From the NCBI GenBank assembly GCA_003868215.1, contig QWDQ01000078.1, forward strand, positions 31,491-95,490: a stretch of DNA of 64,000 nt. Reading direction: 5' to 3'. Positions 52,922-64,000 of the stretch are shown piece after piece. This DNA is from Pseudophaeomoniella oleicola (lineage: Eukaryota > Ascomycota > Eurotiomycetes > Phaeomoniellales > Phaeomoniellaceae). The notes below the pieces were generated by a model. It was not told the DNA's origin, made no database searches, and saw only the letters and a list, made by a program, of their open reading frames with translations. Position numbers and translations under genes: made by a program. Position 1 is the first letter of the stretch. The number at the start of each line of letters is the position of its first letter.

Positions 52922-54220
52922 GATGAGGAAAGAACAATTTGCAGAGGATCAATCCTCATCAACGGCTTGCCACTTCCAGGCAGACGCAATTGAAGGAAGG
53001 GAAGGAAATGGAAATGGGAATGGATCGAAATGACTTGCCAAATCCAATGTGACGATCAAAGAAAGTTGGAGCCTGGGAAGTAGAGAAATGGGGGGTTGCA
53101 GCTGATAAGTAAGCAGGATAAGGTAGAACTAGAGTAGAACTGGTTTGGTCCATACCTAAGTTACCTTACCATACCTACAACTTTGCCTAGGAAGTGGATT
53201 GACTGCGCCTAGAAGCTCGGAACCTCCCATCAGATCATAAGGAAGGACAATTGATTACAGAACGGTCTAGTACACCTGTTCCCTTGTTTTCCCCTCAGTG
53301 TCTAGGTATCAAATTGCAGTCAACAGGACATGGCGCATTTGTGTCCCAATGTAGATCAGTCATCATTGTCCGCGTCATTACTATGCTCTACTGGAGAGAA
53401 TAGCAATGTTGGATTGAATTCATTGGATTGGAGAGAGTTGGTTCAGGACCAATCTGACTTACTACGTAATAGACACCCAAGCCCAAGGGAGCATGCGTCG
53501 TCAGCGTCGTGTCGGTTTATTCGGCTTATTCGACCTCAAACTACTAACGACTAATAGACTTCAATATGGATTGTTGACTACAAGTGCTGACTCGTCTGTT
53601 AGGTGAAGACTTGCGTTTTCTGTCTTAATCCTAGGTTTATCCTAAGTTAGAACATGATGTGAACATTCTCTTTCATTCTATCTAGATCTAGCATTAAAGG
53701 TGTCCTTAGCACTAATTTACTATGTACTGTCCCTGTATGAACACCCAGATCAAACATCCAAGACACTCGCCAGATATCTCAACTAAACAGCGCTCGGCAG
53801 CAGATCATCTCTGATAGTATGAGTTATGGCAACCCCTGGCACTGGACATGATTCTTTAGCTTCTCCCGTCCTTCGCTCCTACCTCAAAGCATCTCAAGTC
53901 GTGGCGTTATTCGGTACTACTTGGTCGCGATCTCGGTATTTGCTGTACAGTAATCAATTATCGTCCCACTCGCCCTGCCTGCACCCCGAATTCTGTAGTT
54001 TGTAGTTTGTAGTTTGTAGTAGTAGTTTGCAGTGGACCCTGAAAAGCAACAAAGTCGTCTTAAGTCTGTCCTAGGTTTAGCGGGGCTTTCTATCTTTATC
54101 ACAATATCTTCCAGAAAGTCATCTACGTCAAAAGCTTTCGAAGGATAAGCGCCGTAGACAAGAAGTCCTGATCGCTAGCTTTGACGAACTTCCGGACTGC
54201 CGGTGAAAGCTCTCGTGACA
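52922..54220. other. Divergent intergenic region, no gene seen
   Basis: Between the membrane protein (-) and LSM4 (+). It contains a TGTAGTT tandem-like run at about 53996-54030 and TAGGT/TACCTA words near 53155-53180. No ORF is convincing. Confidence 0.55.
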
Positions 54221-54693
54221 ATGGTTGGCTCCCCCCAGTTTCTCTGTGACAGACCCATGAGACTGACATTGTTTTAAGCTTCCTCTGGGACTCTTGACAG
54301 CGGCCCAGGGGCACCCCATGCTCGTCGAGCTCAAAAATGGGGAGACGCTCAACGGTCATTTGGTCAATTGTGATACTTGGATGAACTTGACCCTGAAAGA
54401 AGTGGTCCAGACAAGCCCAGAGGGCGATAAATTCTTCAGATTACCTGAGGTCTACGTAAGAGGGAATAACGTATGTCCTGCTTCTTTACAATGCTGTCCA
54501 GCTGCTGATGTCAATGCAGATCAAATATTTAAGGGTGCCAGATGAAATCATTGATCTCGTCAAGGACCAGCAGCAGAACCAACAAGGCTCCAACCGAGGC
54601 CGAGGTGGGGGTGCCCATCGGGGAGAGGCTGGACGAGGAGACAGAGGCCGAGGTGGTCGTGGAGGAAGAGGTAGGGGTCGTGGCCCCAGGTAG
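54221..54693 (+). CDS. lsm4: U6 snRNA-associated Sm-like protein LSm4
   Basis: Ring subunit of the LSm1-7 and LSm2-8 complexes, which act in mRNA decay and U6 snRNA binding; 122 residues. Exons: 54221-54223 (the ATG alone), 54279-54470 and 54520-54693. The product reads [20 protein letters not shown], then the Sm1 block ([20 protein letters not shown]) and, after intron 2, the Sm2 block ([15 protein letters not shown]). The C-terminus is an RGG-rich tail ([13 protein letters not shown] and repeats), as in LSm4 of other fungi. The first intron begins GTTGGC immediately after ATG, an unusual but forced structure. LPLGLL is conserved at the family N-terminus and has no ATG directly before it. 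Confidence 0.93.
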
Positions 54694-55079
54694 CTATCTG
54701 GAAGGAGGAAGCAGTTTGGGTCTCATTGACCTTTGCATGGCATCTCACCCAGAGTGCTAGTCGTGAGGAAAATGGATTTTCTGTCTTGTCAGGCTACCTT
54801 GATACCCTCTACATATTCCCGCTGTTCTTCTCGTCTTTCACCAACATATTCTTAATGAAAAATCACCCAAAAATCCAAAACGAGCAGCTGTTGTCTGATT
54901 TCTACTATTCATAAATCTCCCTTATAGCCGGTGCAACCACATCATGCCCTGGATCACCATCTCTCCACGAATTTGATGCCAAGGCTTCTCCGCATATTGG
55001 ACCCAATGCAGCGAACTATGTTACTACCCATGTGTGCTGGCCTCAGCTAGTCCAAGCGGTTCTCCTGCGCCGTAGGAGA
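54694..55079. other. Short spacer between LSM4 and the PPR-like gene
   Basis: 3' flank of lsm4 and leader of the next gene. Two in-frame-looking ATGs near 55010-55032 lead into early stops. No separate gene is seen. Confidence 0.5.
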
Positions 55080-57001
55080 ATGCGAAGCACGGCCCTAATC
55101 CTCGAGGGCAGATGGGCATATGTGTCGCCTCAGTTCAACCCCTTGAAGGTCTTACCTCATATCAGGCTCAATCCAGTTTTGCAGCATCTGCATCATGTCC
55201 GCGCACTCTCGATGACCACGCTCAAAGCTCAGGCAGCCACCCTCCAGAATGATTCATTACGAGCCAGGCCATCGGAGTCTGCTTCAAGACCCGGCAAGCA
55301 CATAGGTGAACGAACATGGCAGGTACGAAATGCGCCGTCAGAGCTAGAACTCGGTTCTGCCGCAGACGAGGTTGAGCAATTAGAATGTCAGCTACGCGAG
55401 GCAGCACAAAATGCGCAGCTGCCGGCTGCTGTGCTTGCTCTGAGGGTCTTAGTTGATCAACACAAGAAACAGCCTACGTTAATGTATTACAAATACTGGA
55501 TTCAAGCAGCCTGTGACTCACTTTATGGTTCTGCGACTACCTTGCGCGTAATTTGGGATGAGATGTCCGCAGAGGGTATATTGATCGACAGTGAGGTCTT
55601 CCACACTTTTATAAAGGTTCGTCAAGCACAGTACAGCTTGGTTCGGAACGGAGACAAATGCTGACTCGTTATGTCGTATAGGCTCTCGCCTGTCACCCTG
55701 ACTATTTATTGCGCATAAGTATCCTTGAGCGCATGGAGCAACGATGGATATCCCTGACACCAGAAGGATGGAACTATGTGGTAGTAGGCCTCCTAAGAGA
55801 AAATCAAAATGCTTTCGCGGCAGAGATATTACAGGAGATGAGACACTTGGGTATCGGCATTCTGCGCTGGGTTCATGTTGCCCTTGCCTCTTGCTTCATC
55901 AATGCAGCTGAATACGTGGAGGGATACAAGATAATGCAGCAGATATCAGAGAGAGATGACACAATGGTACCCTTGAACTTGTGGCACTTGCTTCTTGAGT
56001 CGGCCAGCCGAGACTACGATGCTGAGATCATTCAGAAGGTCTGGACTGAGGTTGTTGCACCAGGGTACATCAATGTATCTTCCGGTGTCTGCCAAAACAT
56101 ATTGATTGCTGCTGTACGTTCTGGCAACAAGGAACTCGCAACAGCTGTTTTTCAGAAGCTCGCTGCCAGGAAAGATATCGCATCATTGGATATATGCGAG
56201 CCTCTAATTGAGTTATATGCAGCCTCAGGCGATATCGTAGGGTTGTTACGGACTCTCTGTTCTATGAAAGAAAATGGGTTGGACGCTGAGGAAGCCACGA
56301 TTCGCCCATTGATCACGTACGTCGATGGTAGCTCTGCTTCCGCCGAGGAAGAACCGCTGCAGATTCTGAAGCTCATGCTCACTGAAGAGCCCGAAATGAA
56401 GTCCAATGTGCCTATTGAGCTCCTCAACGCCTTGATGGAGTTACGGCTCCGTGCAGAGGAGCCACACTCTGTGAAAGCAATCTACCTCGACCGATTGGAA
56501 TACTGCGCAGCCGTACCCAACGTGCGTACGTATAACCTAGTCTTTCTAGCATATCAACAGCTCCGAGACTATGACGGGGCAATGACTCAGTACGATGAAT
56601 GGCGACACACCTCGTCTCTTCCAATTACTGATCATCGCATATATCACACCCTAATCAACTTGTGTATAGACACCAAACACTTCGCACGTGCGACCGATTT
56701 CATTGTCATGGCGCAAGAGACTGGGGTTCATCTGTATGAAAAAGCAATCAAATATTGGCTGCATCGTGTGGGTCAACAGTCATCTCGATCGCCTGACTCA
56801 TCATTTCTCCATGCCAAGTTGGTCGGCGCTCTGGAAGGGAGGGAAATCAGAAAGGAGATCGATGCTTTAAGTCCCAGCGGCGAAGATCTGGATCCAAACA
56901 TACGCAAGGCAGCAGACAAGCAAGTGCAGAGGATTCGGAACGCCAAAGCGGGCTACGCAACGAGGCATTTTTACCCCTCTTCGAGATCTCTTCGGAGATG
57001 A
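55080..57001 (+). CDS. PPR/TPR-like mitochondrial helical-repeat protein
   Basis: A 618-residue helical-repeat protein in two exons: 55080-55616 and 55682-57001. Intron donor GTTCGT is weak, but removal joins HTFIK to ALACHPD in frame. The N-terminus is basic, with little acidic residue content, fitting mitochondrial import. The body contains degenerate pairs of helices with PPR-type spacing, for example TPEGWNYVVVGLLRENQNAF, ISSGVCQNILIAA-like and VRTYNLVFLAYQQLRDYDGA. Fungal PPR proteins usually bind specific mitochondrial RNAs for translation or processing. The RNA target cannot be named. The ATG at 55080 (MRSTALILEGRW) is chosen; an upstream exon cannot be excluded. Confidence 0.78.
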
Positions 57002-58479
57002 ATACTGGCGACTCATTAGGAGCTCACAGAGTTCCGCCTTGGAGGCGTCCTCAGACAGAGAGGGGATATCACCAGGACACTTGGAGATGTTTGTTATAGA
57101 TCATCGAATGATTCACCTTTTATCACCGCCAAGTATGTGAACGGTAATGGCACGTTATGACTTCGTCTATATGGTATGACTTCGCCTCTGACCACATAGG
57201 CGACACGATGACAGATATTTGCTCAGAATGTAACGGTGGCAGCTGTCCTGTTTTTTGCTGCATTAATGATACCCATATGTATACACACGATCAGTAAACG
57301 TTCAGCATGCTATAAAACATGTGATTACCGTAACTGATCGAGCATGAGGACCCTGAAACGTTGCGCAGCAGTAGGTCGGTACTTTGTAGTACGGAAGCTT
57401 AAAGGTAGTAGCGGACCAAGTCAATCGGCCGATTCGGCCGAAGGACCCGCGAAACCGGATGGGCAAATTTTCGCTCGGTAAAATCCAATGCACTTCACTT
57501 CACCTTTGATTCAATTACAAAATGGTTCCATGCTTACAGGCTATCGCGTAGGCAGCTACCAAGGATATCGAACGCATTTACTCAATCGTGAATGGTTCTC
57601 TTCGTGCCTTTTTCTTCTCAAGAGTGTCAAGAGTGTCTGTCTACTGATGAGCGACGGAAGGGACTTATTGGTCTTGCTGGTAGAAGGAACTGCAATATCC
57701 GCGTCAATCCGTTGGAGATAACTTCGCCCAGTAATGGGGTACTACGTAGTATGCATGATTAGCAAGACTAGATGATTCAGCTTGCAGCGCTCGGCGGTAA
57801 TTGGAGGGGATTTTCTTCGCCTAGTGGAAGGCCACCACAAAAAGGATATTGGCATACAGTAGCTGATGATAATGAGAATTGTTCTTGCTGATGAATAGGT
57901 TCTACATAATTACCTTGGTAAGAGATAATAAGGGAAGCTCCGTGCTGGGTTTTGTTGAGGGGGTCAAGGCCAACGGCGGCTAATTAGGGAAGAGGAGGAT
58001 ATGACATAGCCTCTCCTTAAATGTCTGACTAAGCTTGGATCTGATACTCTGAGTGCATCATCATTGGGTATCTAGGTAGGTAGGTAGATAGGTAGGTAGG
58101 ACAATTGAACGAAACAAAGCCGGAGATGTAACCCAACTGAGCATCTCCTGTCAGTTTGATAAAGAAATTTGAAGAGGCTAGTGATATCCAGAGATTTTTC
58201 TGGATAGGCTGCTACGATCGTCAAGTTCGTGTTGTTTGGCAACAGCATTCAATGGAAACGTGAAGAGAGAGGCGAAGAAAAGCCAAAAGCAAAGGATACC
58301 TAACGGTACCCCACCGTCATATCTCATCGATCCATTGTCGTCACACCACAATTTTCACCCCTCCATTACTCTCCTTCTAACTCTTTCATCTCATACAATC
58401 TATCAATTGACAACTACCATCTTTGATCGATTGATTCAATACCACCCGGAACACATTTGACCTGTTATACATTGCAATC
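57002..58479. other. 1.5-kb intergenic region upstream of transketolase
   Basis: Contains a TACTACGTAGTA palindrome near 57738, an AGGT tetranucleotide repeat at 58074-58100 and a pyrimidine-rich stretch at 58360-58400 that is likely part of the transketolase promoter. No gene is seen. Confidence 0.6.
58074..58100. repeat. (AGGT)n microsatellite
   Basis: Tandem TAGG/AGGT units with one GATA interruption, about 380 bases upstream of the transketolase start. Confidence 0.85.
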
Positions 58480-60837
58480 ATGGGTTACGGAGAAATTGAT
58501 CAATTGGCGATTAACACCATCCGACTGCTTGCGGTATGTTCACCGTCCCGACCCCGCCATTTCTCAGAGCTTCGACTCTGCCATCGAAAGCTTTGCAAAC
58601 ACCACTCCGGATGCTCCGCGACTTGAATCAAGATGTGAGATACTGACATGATGCCTTTCTACAGGTCGATGGCACCTTCAAGGCCAACTCCGGCCACCCT
58701 GGTGCACCTATGGGTCTGGCTCCGGTCTCGCACGTCCTGTTCAACAAGTTCATGAGCTTCAACCCAAAGAATCCAGAATGGATGAACAGGGATCGATTCG
58801 TTCTCTCGTACGTATTAACCAGAATATTCGTGCGCTTCGTGACTTTGTGCGAAAGCTAACGGCATCTCTGTTCAGGAACGGTCACGCTTGCATGCTCCAA
58901 TATTCTCTGCTGCACTTGTTTGGATATGAGGTTTCGCTCAATGATCTCAAGAACTTCCGCGTGAGCACATCAGAAGCTATAGGATCTCGATCGGGAACTG
59001 ACGATTAAACAGCAAGTTGACAGTATCACCCCCGGTCATCCAGAAGCCCACGATACTCCAGGTATCGAGGTCACGACTGGCCCCTTGGGTCAAGGTTTCT
59101 CCAACGCGGTTGGTCTTGCTATTGCTCAAGCCCACACCGCAGGTACCTTCAACAAGCCTGGTTTTGAACTGATCAACAACCACACATATACCATATTTGG
59201 TGATGGATGCGCTCAGGAAGGTGTTGCAAGCGAGGCTGCCAGTTTGGCTGGTCACTTGCAACTTGGTAACCTCATTGCCATCTATGATGACAACAAGATT
59301 TCCATCGGTATGTATCAAGGAACTGTATGATCATTGTGTGTGACTAACAGAAGTCATAGATGGTGACACCAAGATTTCGTTCACCGAGGATGTGCTCAAG
59401 CGATTCGAGGCATACGGCTGGCACACTTTGGAAGTCAAGGATGGTGACCATGATCTCGAGGCTCTTGAGGCTGCCATCGCGAAGGCCAAGTCTGTCACTG
59501 ACAAGCCATCCGTCATCAAGGTCACTACTACCATCGGTTTCGGTTCTAAGCTCCAAGGTACTGGCGGCGTTCACGGCAACCCATTGAAGGCCGACGACGT
59601 TCAGCAAGTCAAGCAGAAGTTTGGCTTCAACCCAGAAGACTCCTTTGTTGTTCCTAAGGAAGTTTACGATTTGTATCACAAGAAGGCTGCTGAGGGTGCT
59701 GCCAAAGAGCAAGAATGGAACGCGATGTTCAAGAAGTACAGCCAAGAATACAAGGATTTGGCATCAGAGTTCACTCGCCGGGTCGAGAAGAAGCTCCCAG
59801 AAGGGTGGGAAAAATTGTTGCCGACATACAAGCCAAGCGACAAAGCTGTTGGTTCCCGTATCCTTTCGCAAAATGTTCTCGAGGCTGTTCACAAGGCCAT
59901 TCCTGAGCTCCTGTCTGGATCTGCCGATTTGACTCCATCCAACAACACTCGATGGAAGGATGCCCTTGATTTCCAACCACCTGCCACTGGTCTCGGAGAT
60001 TGGTCTGGCCGCTATATTCGATACGGAATCCGTGAGCACGCCATGGCTGCCATTATGAACGGTCTATCCGCATATGGCGGTCTCATCCCGGCTGGCGGTA
60101 CCTTCTTGAACTTCGTTTCATACGCTGCTGGCTCCGTCCGTCTGTCAGCTATCTCACAGCAACGGACCATCTACATTGCCACTCATGACTCCATCGGTCT
60201 TGGTGAGGACGGTCCTACCCATCAACCGGTTGAGACCTTGGCTCACTTCCGCTCCCTTCCCAACATGCAAGTATGGCGACCAGCTGATGGCAACGAGACT
60301 TCGGCTGCTTGGTATTTGGCTTTGACCTCGACGAAGACTCCAAGTATCCTTGCGCTGTCCCGTCAAGCTCTGCCAAACTTGGAGAACTCGACGATCGAGA
60401 AGGCTATCAAGGGTGGTTACACTCTGATCGACACACCAAACGCTGACCTCATCATCATTTCGACCGGTTCTGAAATCTCGATCGCTGTCGATACTGTCAA
60501 GGTCCTTGAGGAGAAGCACAACATCAAGGCCAAGGTTGTGAGCTTGCCGTGCTTCGAGGTTTTCGACGCCCAACCCAAGGACTACCAAATGTCCGTACTC
60601 CCTGATGGGATCCCAGTTTTGAGCGTGGAGGCTCTCAGCACACAAGGATGGCAAAAGTACTCCCACGAGCAATTCGGACTCAACAGATTCGGTGCGTCGG
60701 GGCCATACAAGGATGTTTATGAAAAGTTTGAGTTTACGCCAGAGGGCATCGCCAAACGAGGTGCTGCTACCGTAGATTTCTACAAGGGAGCTAAGGTTAG
60801 ATCCCCAGTCAACCGTGCGTTCCAACAATTGGTTTAA
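58480..60837 (+). CDS. tkl1: Transketolase
   Basis: Thiamine-diphosphate enzyme of the non-oxidative pentose phosphate pathway, cytosolic, moving two-carbon units between sugar phosphates; 684 residues, the family length. Exons: 58480-58533, 58665-58807, 58876-58960, 59013-59307 and 59360-60837. Visible motifs are [16 protein letters not shown], the GHACMLQY block with a catalytic His, [12 protein letters not shown], the cofactor motif GDGCAQEGV ending in [16 protein letters not shown], and in the pyrimidine domain [36 protein letters not shown] is also intact. All exon junctions restore the family sequence. It lacks a transit peptide or SKL tail. The neighbouring PTEN-like gene is same-strand but separated by 581 bases. 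Confidence 0.98.
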
Positions 60838-61418
60838 ACAAGCGAACCGGGATGGACGTTTACGAAGGAAGATTGAAGAACAGAATACCGGCGGACAATG
60901 TCAAACGGGTTCTGCGCTATTGACCACAGCAGAAGTCCTCGCGTAAACTTTTCGGTTTTGTGTCATGACAGACAAAGGTTCAGATAGACAAATGGATTTG
61001 TATGTTTCTTACATCATTGAGTCCGGCAAATAAAAGGCCAGATATCACTGTCCTGTCTTAGATGCCATTCGCTGGTTCATTCATGTGATTCCATCGGGAG
61101 AGGTGTTGTCTCTGTGATAGGAAACAGACATTGCTGTAGAGGGAGAGAGGTAAGGTATGCTTACCATGGATAAGCTTTAGGCTCGCGGGTCCCAAGACTT
61201 CCAAGGTTCCTTAGCGGCTGATGACGGCATGATCTCCTCCTCAGCCAGAATGACCCGCGTCAATGACAAACTTGTTCTACTACAACAACACTGTGAAGGT
61301 AGCCTTATTCTCAGAGATATCTTCGTGATACTGTCTTGATTCTGGCGGCTCGATGATGGTATTCGATTGCTAAATATCGCATCCTTGCTCACATCTGAGA
61401 GGTCAACGATTCTAAAGA
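60838..61418. other. Intergenic spacer
   Basis: 3' flank of transketolase and leader of the PTEN-like gene. No ORF with content; the stretch before 61419 has no in-frame alternative start. Confidence 0.6.
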
Positions 61419-63464
61419 ATGGTTGGTCACCTATGGCGCAAACAGTTGATCAACGTGGTATAGCTGACACTATTGTAGGCTTCCATCCTGCGTCAAATTG
61501 TCGCTGGGCCGCGTGCTCGGCATCCAGAAGCTGGGCTCGATCTTTGCTATGTCTCCGATTCCATAATAGCCACCAGTGGTCCTTCTTCAACATACCCTAA
61601 GAAAGCGTATCGTAACCCGACCGATCAATTGGTCAAGTTCCTCGATTACAAGCACGATACAGAATGGTCCATTTGGGAGTTTCGAGCAGAGGGGACTGGA
61701 TATCCAGACTCAGAGGTTTACGGACGGATACATCACTTTCCCTGGCCTGATCACCACCCACCACCTTTTGCGCTTATTCCCAGATTGATGGCGAGTATGC
61801 GCCAATGGCTGAAGTATGAGGACTTGGACGACAAGGCCGAGAACAGGAAGCACAAGAAGAAACGTGTCGCTGTGGTACATTGCAAAGCTGGCAAAGGGCG
61901 CAGTGGGACTGTCGCGTGCTCGTACCTAATCAGCCAGGAAGGGTGGAAGATGGAAGATGCCCTACAACGATTTACAGAACGCAGGATGAGGGCGGGTTTT
62001 GGCGCCGGAGTAAGTATTCCCAGTCAAGTACGGTATATCGGCTATGTGAATCGATGGACCAATGAATTGGGCAAGAAATATGTCGAGAGACCGGTAGAGA
62101 TCGTTGAAGTTCACGTATGGGGACTTCGAGATGGTGTGAAGGTAGCTGTTGAGGGTTATGTGGAGGATGGTCGCAGGATGGAAGCCTTCCACGTATTCAG
62201 GCGCGGCGAAAAGACGGTGGTTGACGATGGCAAGTCACGTTCCAGAGACAGTCTTCCACGCAGCAACTCAAAGAAGTCGTTGAAGAACGATGACGCTATC
62301 CTTAGTTCTCCCCAAGTACAGTCACCGGCAGCCTCAACCAGTTCATTCAACTCCGTCCCACAACCTGGAAACACAAACTCTACATCCCCTAGCTCACTAG
62401 CACCCGGCACCCAAACTGTCCTCCTCAAGCCTTCCAAGCCGCTGATTGTTCCCACCTCTGATATCAATATCGACTTCGAACGCCGCAACCGTGCTGGATA
62501 CACGGGCTTTACCTTTGTCACGTCTGTTGCTCATGTCTGGTTCAATACCTTTTTCGAAGGTGGATCATCTGGCCAAGATTCAGGCGTGTTTGAAATCGAC
62601 TGGGAAGCCATGGACGGAATCAAAGGCTCCGCACGTAAAGGAACCAAAGCTCTCGACCGAGTCAAGGTCCTCTGGCGTTATGCAAAGTCTCCCACCGAAG
62701 CGGGGGCTGAAGGGGAAGACAGACTCGGTAGAGTCATCACCGAACCAGGCAAAGGAGAACCCATCTCAGAAGGCCAGCCGACAGATTGGCGCGGTGCTGA
62801 CTCCGCCCACGAACAAGCCACAACCGATCCGGTCGGTGGTCTGTCCTCTGGGAAAGGCGCCACGGCTCTCACAGCGGGAACCTTCCTCGCCGCCAGCACA
62901 GACACGGCAGCCAAACAACTAGGTTTCCGGAAAGAAGACCCCAACTCCCAAGACGTGAGCCGTGCAAGCAGCATTCAAGATCCCTCAGAACACCCACCAC
63001 CCCAGTCCTCATCATCTGATACCCAAGAAGGCGGCGAAGAAGAAGAAGAAGAAGAAGAAGAAGAAGAAGAAAACCCTTACCCCGACCACCACCAGCAACA
63101 ACACCAACAACAATTCCCACCACAAGACTTCGACTCCCCCCTCGACTCCACCTCCTCCCCTTCCACAACCGCCAACATCGGCAAAGGTCCCAAATCCGCC
63201 TCCCTCCAATCCGAAATCCACGAGGCTTCTCTCGACCAAGATGAAGCTGGAAGTGAAGCCGAAGCGGACAACGAAAACAACAACCAAAATCAAAAAGAAG
63301 GTAGTGGTGGGGGCGGCGGCAGCACCACCGGCTCAGTCGGAGACATCGGTCTGGGCAGAATCGCAGATGTTGTCGAGGGGTTTAAGCAGAGTGTTATTGG
63401 AACTGTTGGAGGTGCTGGTGGTGCTGGTGGTGGTGAGAAAGGGAAGGAGAAGGAGGGAGAATGA
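61419..63464 (+). CDS. tep1: PTEN/TEP1-type phosphatidylinositol-3-phosphatase
   Basis: Dual-specificity lipid phosphatase family, which removes the 3-phosphate of PtdIns(3,4,5)P3 and opposes PI3-kinase signalling; 662 residues. Exons: 61419-61421 (ATG alone) and 61479-63464, with the intron starting GTTGGT. The N-terminus reads MASILRQIVAGPRARHPEAG, as in fungal PTEN proteins, which forces the ATG-only exon. The catalytic domain has a WPDHHPPP loop (Asp about 92) and the P-loop HCKAGKGRSG with Cys136 and Arg142. Position Thr of the human loop is Ser here. A C2-like region follows (VEIVEVHVWGL and later TFVTSVAHVWFNTFFEG), then a long disordered tail with a poly-Glu run encoded by a GAA repeat at 63036-63072 and a Gly-rich end. 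Confidence 0.92.
63036..63072. repeat. (GAA)n microsatellite encoding poly-Glu
   Basis: In-frame GAA trinucleotide run inside the disordered tail of the PTEN-like gene. Repeat length is likely polymorphic between strains. Confidence 0.9.
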
Positions 63465-63930
63465 GATATTGGTACATCATAATACACATATATATGTACG
63501 CAGTTATATCATAGATAGAGAAATACCCCCCCAGCCTAAATCTGTTGACTAGTCGGACATGAATGACAAGAAAGGACCAAGACAGAACAGACATGCACGC
63601 ATTGATTATTAACCTTCATTCAAGCTTAAGACTACCTTAGGTACATTCCCACCTACCTATCTGGTACCTATGCACGCATGAAAATGCTCACAAAAAAAGA
63701 CATCTAATAGTAACTAGGTACCTACCTACCTAGCAAATCGCTCAAAAATACTCCTAGTTTATCCTTTCCTGTGAAATGTCCAGAATAGGAATGACCTAAC
63801 TCCCTTTTCTTTGAGATGCAATGCAATGCAATGCACAACCTTTTTTTCGTTCGTTCGCTTCATTTCCCTTTTTTTTCCTTTTTAATCTCCTTTTTTTTTG
63901 GGGGGGGGGGGGGGGGGGGGGGTGGGGGGT

Positions 63931-64000
<70 letters not shown>
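63465..64000. other. 3' flank ending in a poly-G tract
   Basis: 3' flank of the PTEN-like gene, with TACCTA/TAGGTACC motifs at 63640-63735 and T-runs near 63840-63899. It ends in a nearly pure G tract that fills the rest of the window. Confidence 0.65.
63900..64000. repeat. Poly-G tract, probable artefact
   Basis: A G homopolymer of 101 bases with T only at 63923 and 63930. Runs of this length are not expected in a fungal genome; it looks like a sequencing or assembly end artefact. Confidence 0.8.

Noticed and set aside
62869-63293. Leucine/valine-rich ORFs antisense to the PTEN tail
   Set aside because: They arise from the GAA repeat and Pro/Gln-rich codons read on the other strand.

Overview
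This window looks like a piece of a filamentous ascomycete (Pezizomycotina) nuclear genome. Most genes carry one to five short introns of about 43-60 nt with GT..AG borders. There is a Zn2Cys6 regulator with a fungal-type ligand pattern, a CFEM-like surface protein, an OPT peptide transporter and a fungal-type secreted phospholipase B. A dispersed 5S rRNA gene has the fungal sequence. A leotiomycete-like fungus is my best guess, from general gene character only; no search was run. Every multi-exon model below was spliced by hand so that reading frames join and conserved motifs continue across each junction.

Layout. Positions 1-14200 are accessory in character: a Zn2Cys6 transcription factor (428-3025, +), an F-box protein with four Cys pairs (3133-4632, -), a small Cys-rich protein (5259-5669, -), a short-chain dehydrogenase (6916-7674, +), a signal-bearing amidohydrolase (10838-11968, +) and a secreted phospholipase B (12544-14193, -). 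They are separated by long gene-poor stretches rich in TAGGTACCTA-type palindromes and AACCC/GGGTT clusters. From 17158 to 32171 come an OPT transporter, a 71-residue zinc-finger protein, a fructosamine-kinase-family protein, a GT61-like glycosyltransferase, a MYND-finger protein, a large CFEM-like membrane protein and PMP3.

From 34433 to 63464 the content is mainly housekeeping: mitochondrial malate dehydrogenase, a membrane-anchored charged protein of unknown function, a two-repeat 119-residue protein, the CTD-kinase cyclin CTK2, a Rad26/UvsD/ATRIP checkpoint protein, CDP-diacylglycerol synthase, an unknown single-pass membrane protein, LSM4, a PPR-like protein, transketolase and a PTEN-type phosphatase. 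The genes do not form an obvious pathway or biosynthetic cluster. They share broad themes only: membrane lipid and peptide handling near PLB, OPT, CDS1 and PTEN, and central carbon metabolism through MDH and transketolase.

The most striking structure is a complete 5S rRNA gene (43080-43198, -) inside an enlarged 431-nt intron of CTK2, in the same orientation as the host. It has a TATA-like element about 25 nt upstream and oligo-T terminators downstream. Other points of interest are ATG-only first exons in LSM4 and PTEN, a Glu in place of the catalytic Asp in the fructosamine-kinase-family protein, a His in a MYND zinc-ligand position, and an uncharacterised two-repeat small protein. The last 101 bases are almost pure G and are probably a sequencing or assembly artefact. 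I found no CRISPR array, intact transposon, tRNA or obvious new defence or biosynthetic system.
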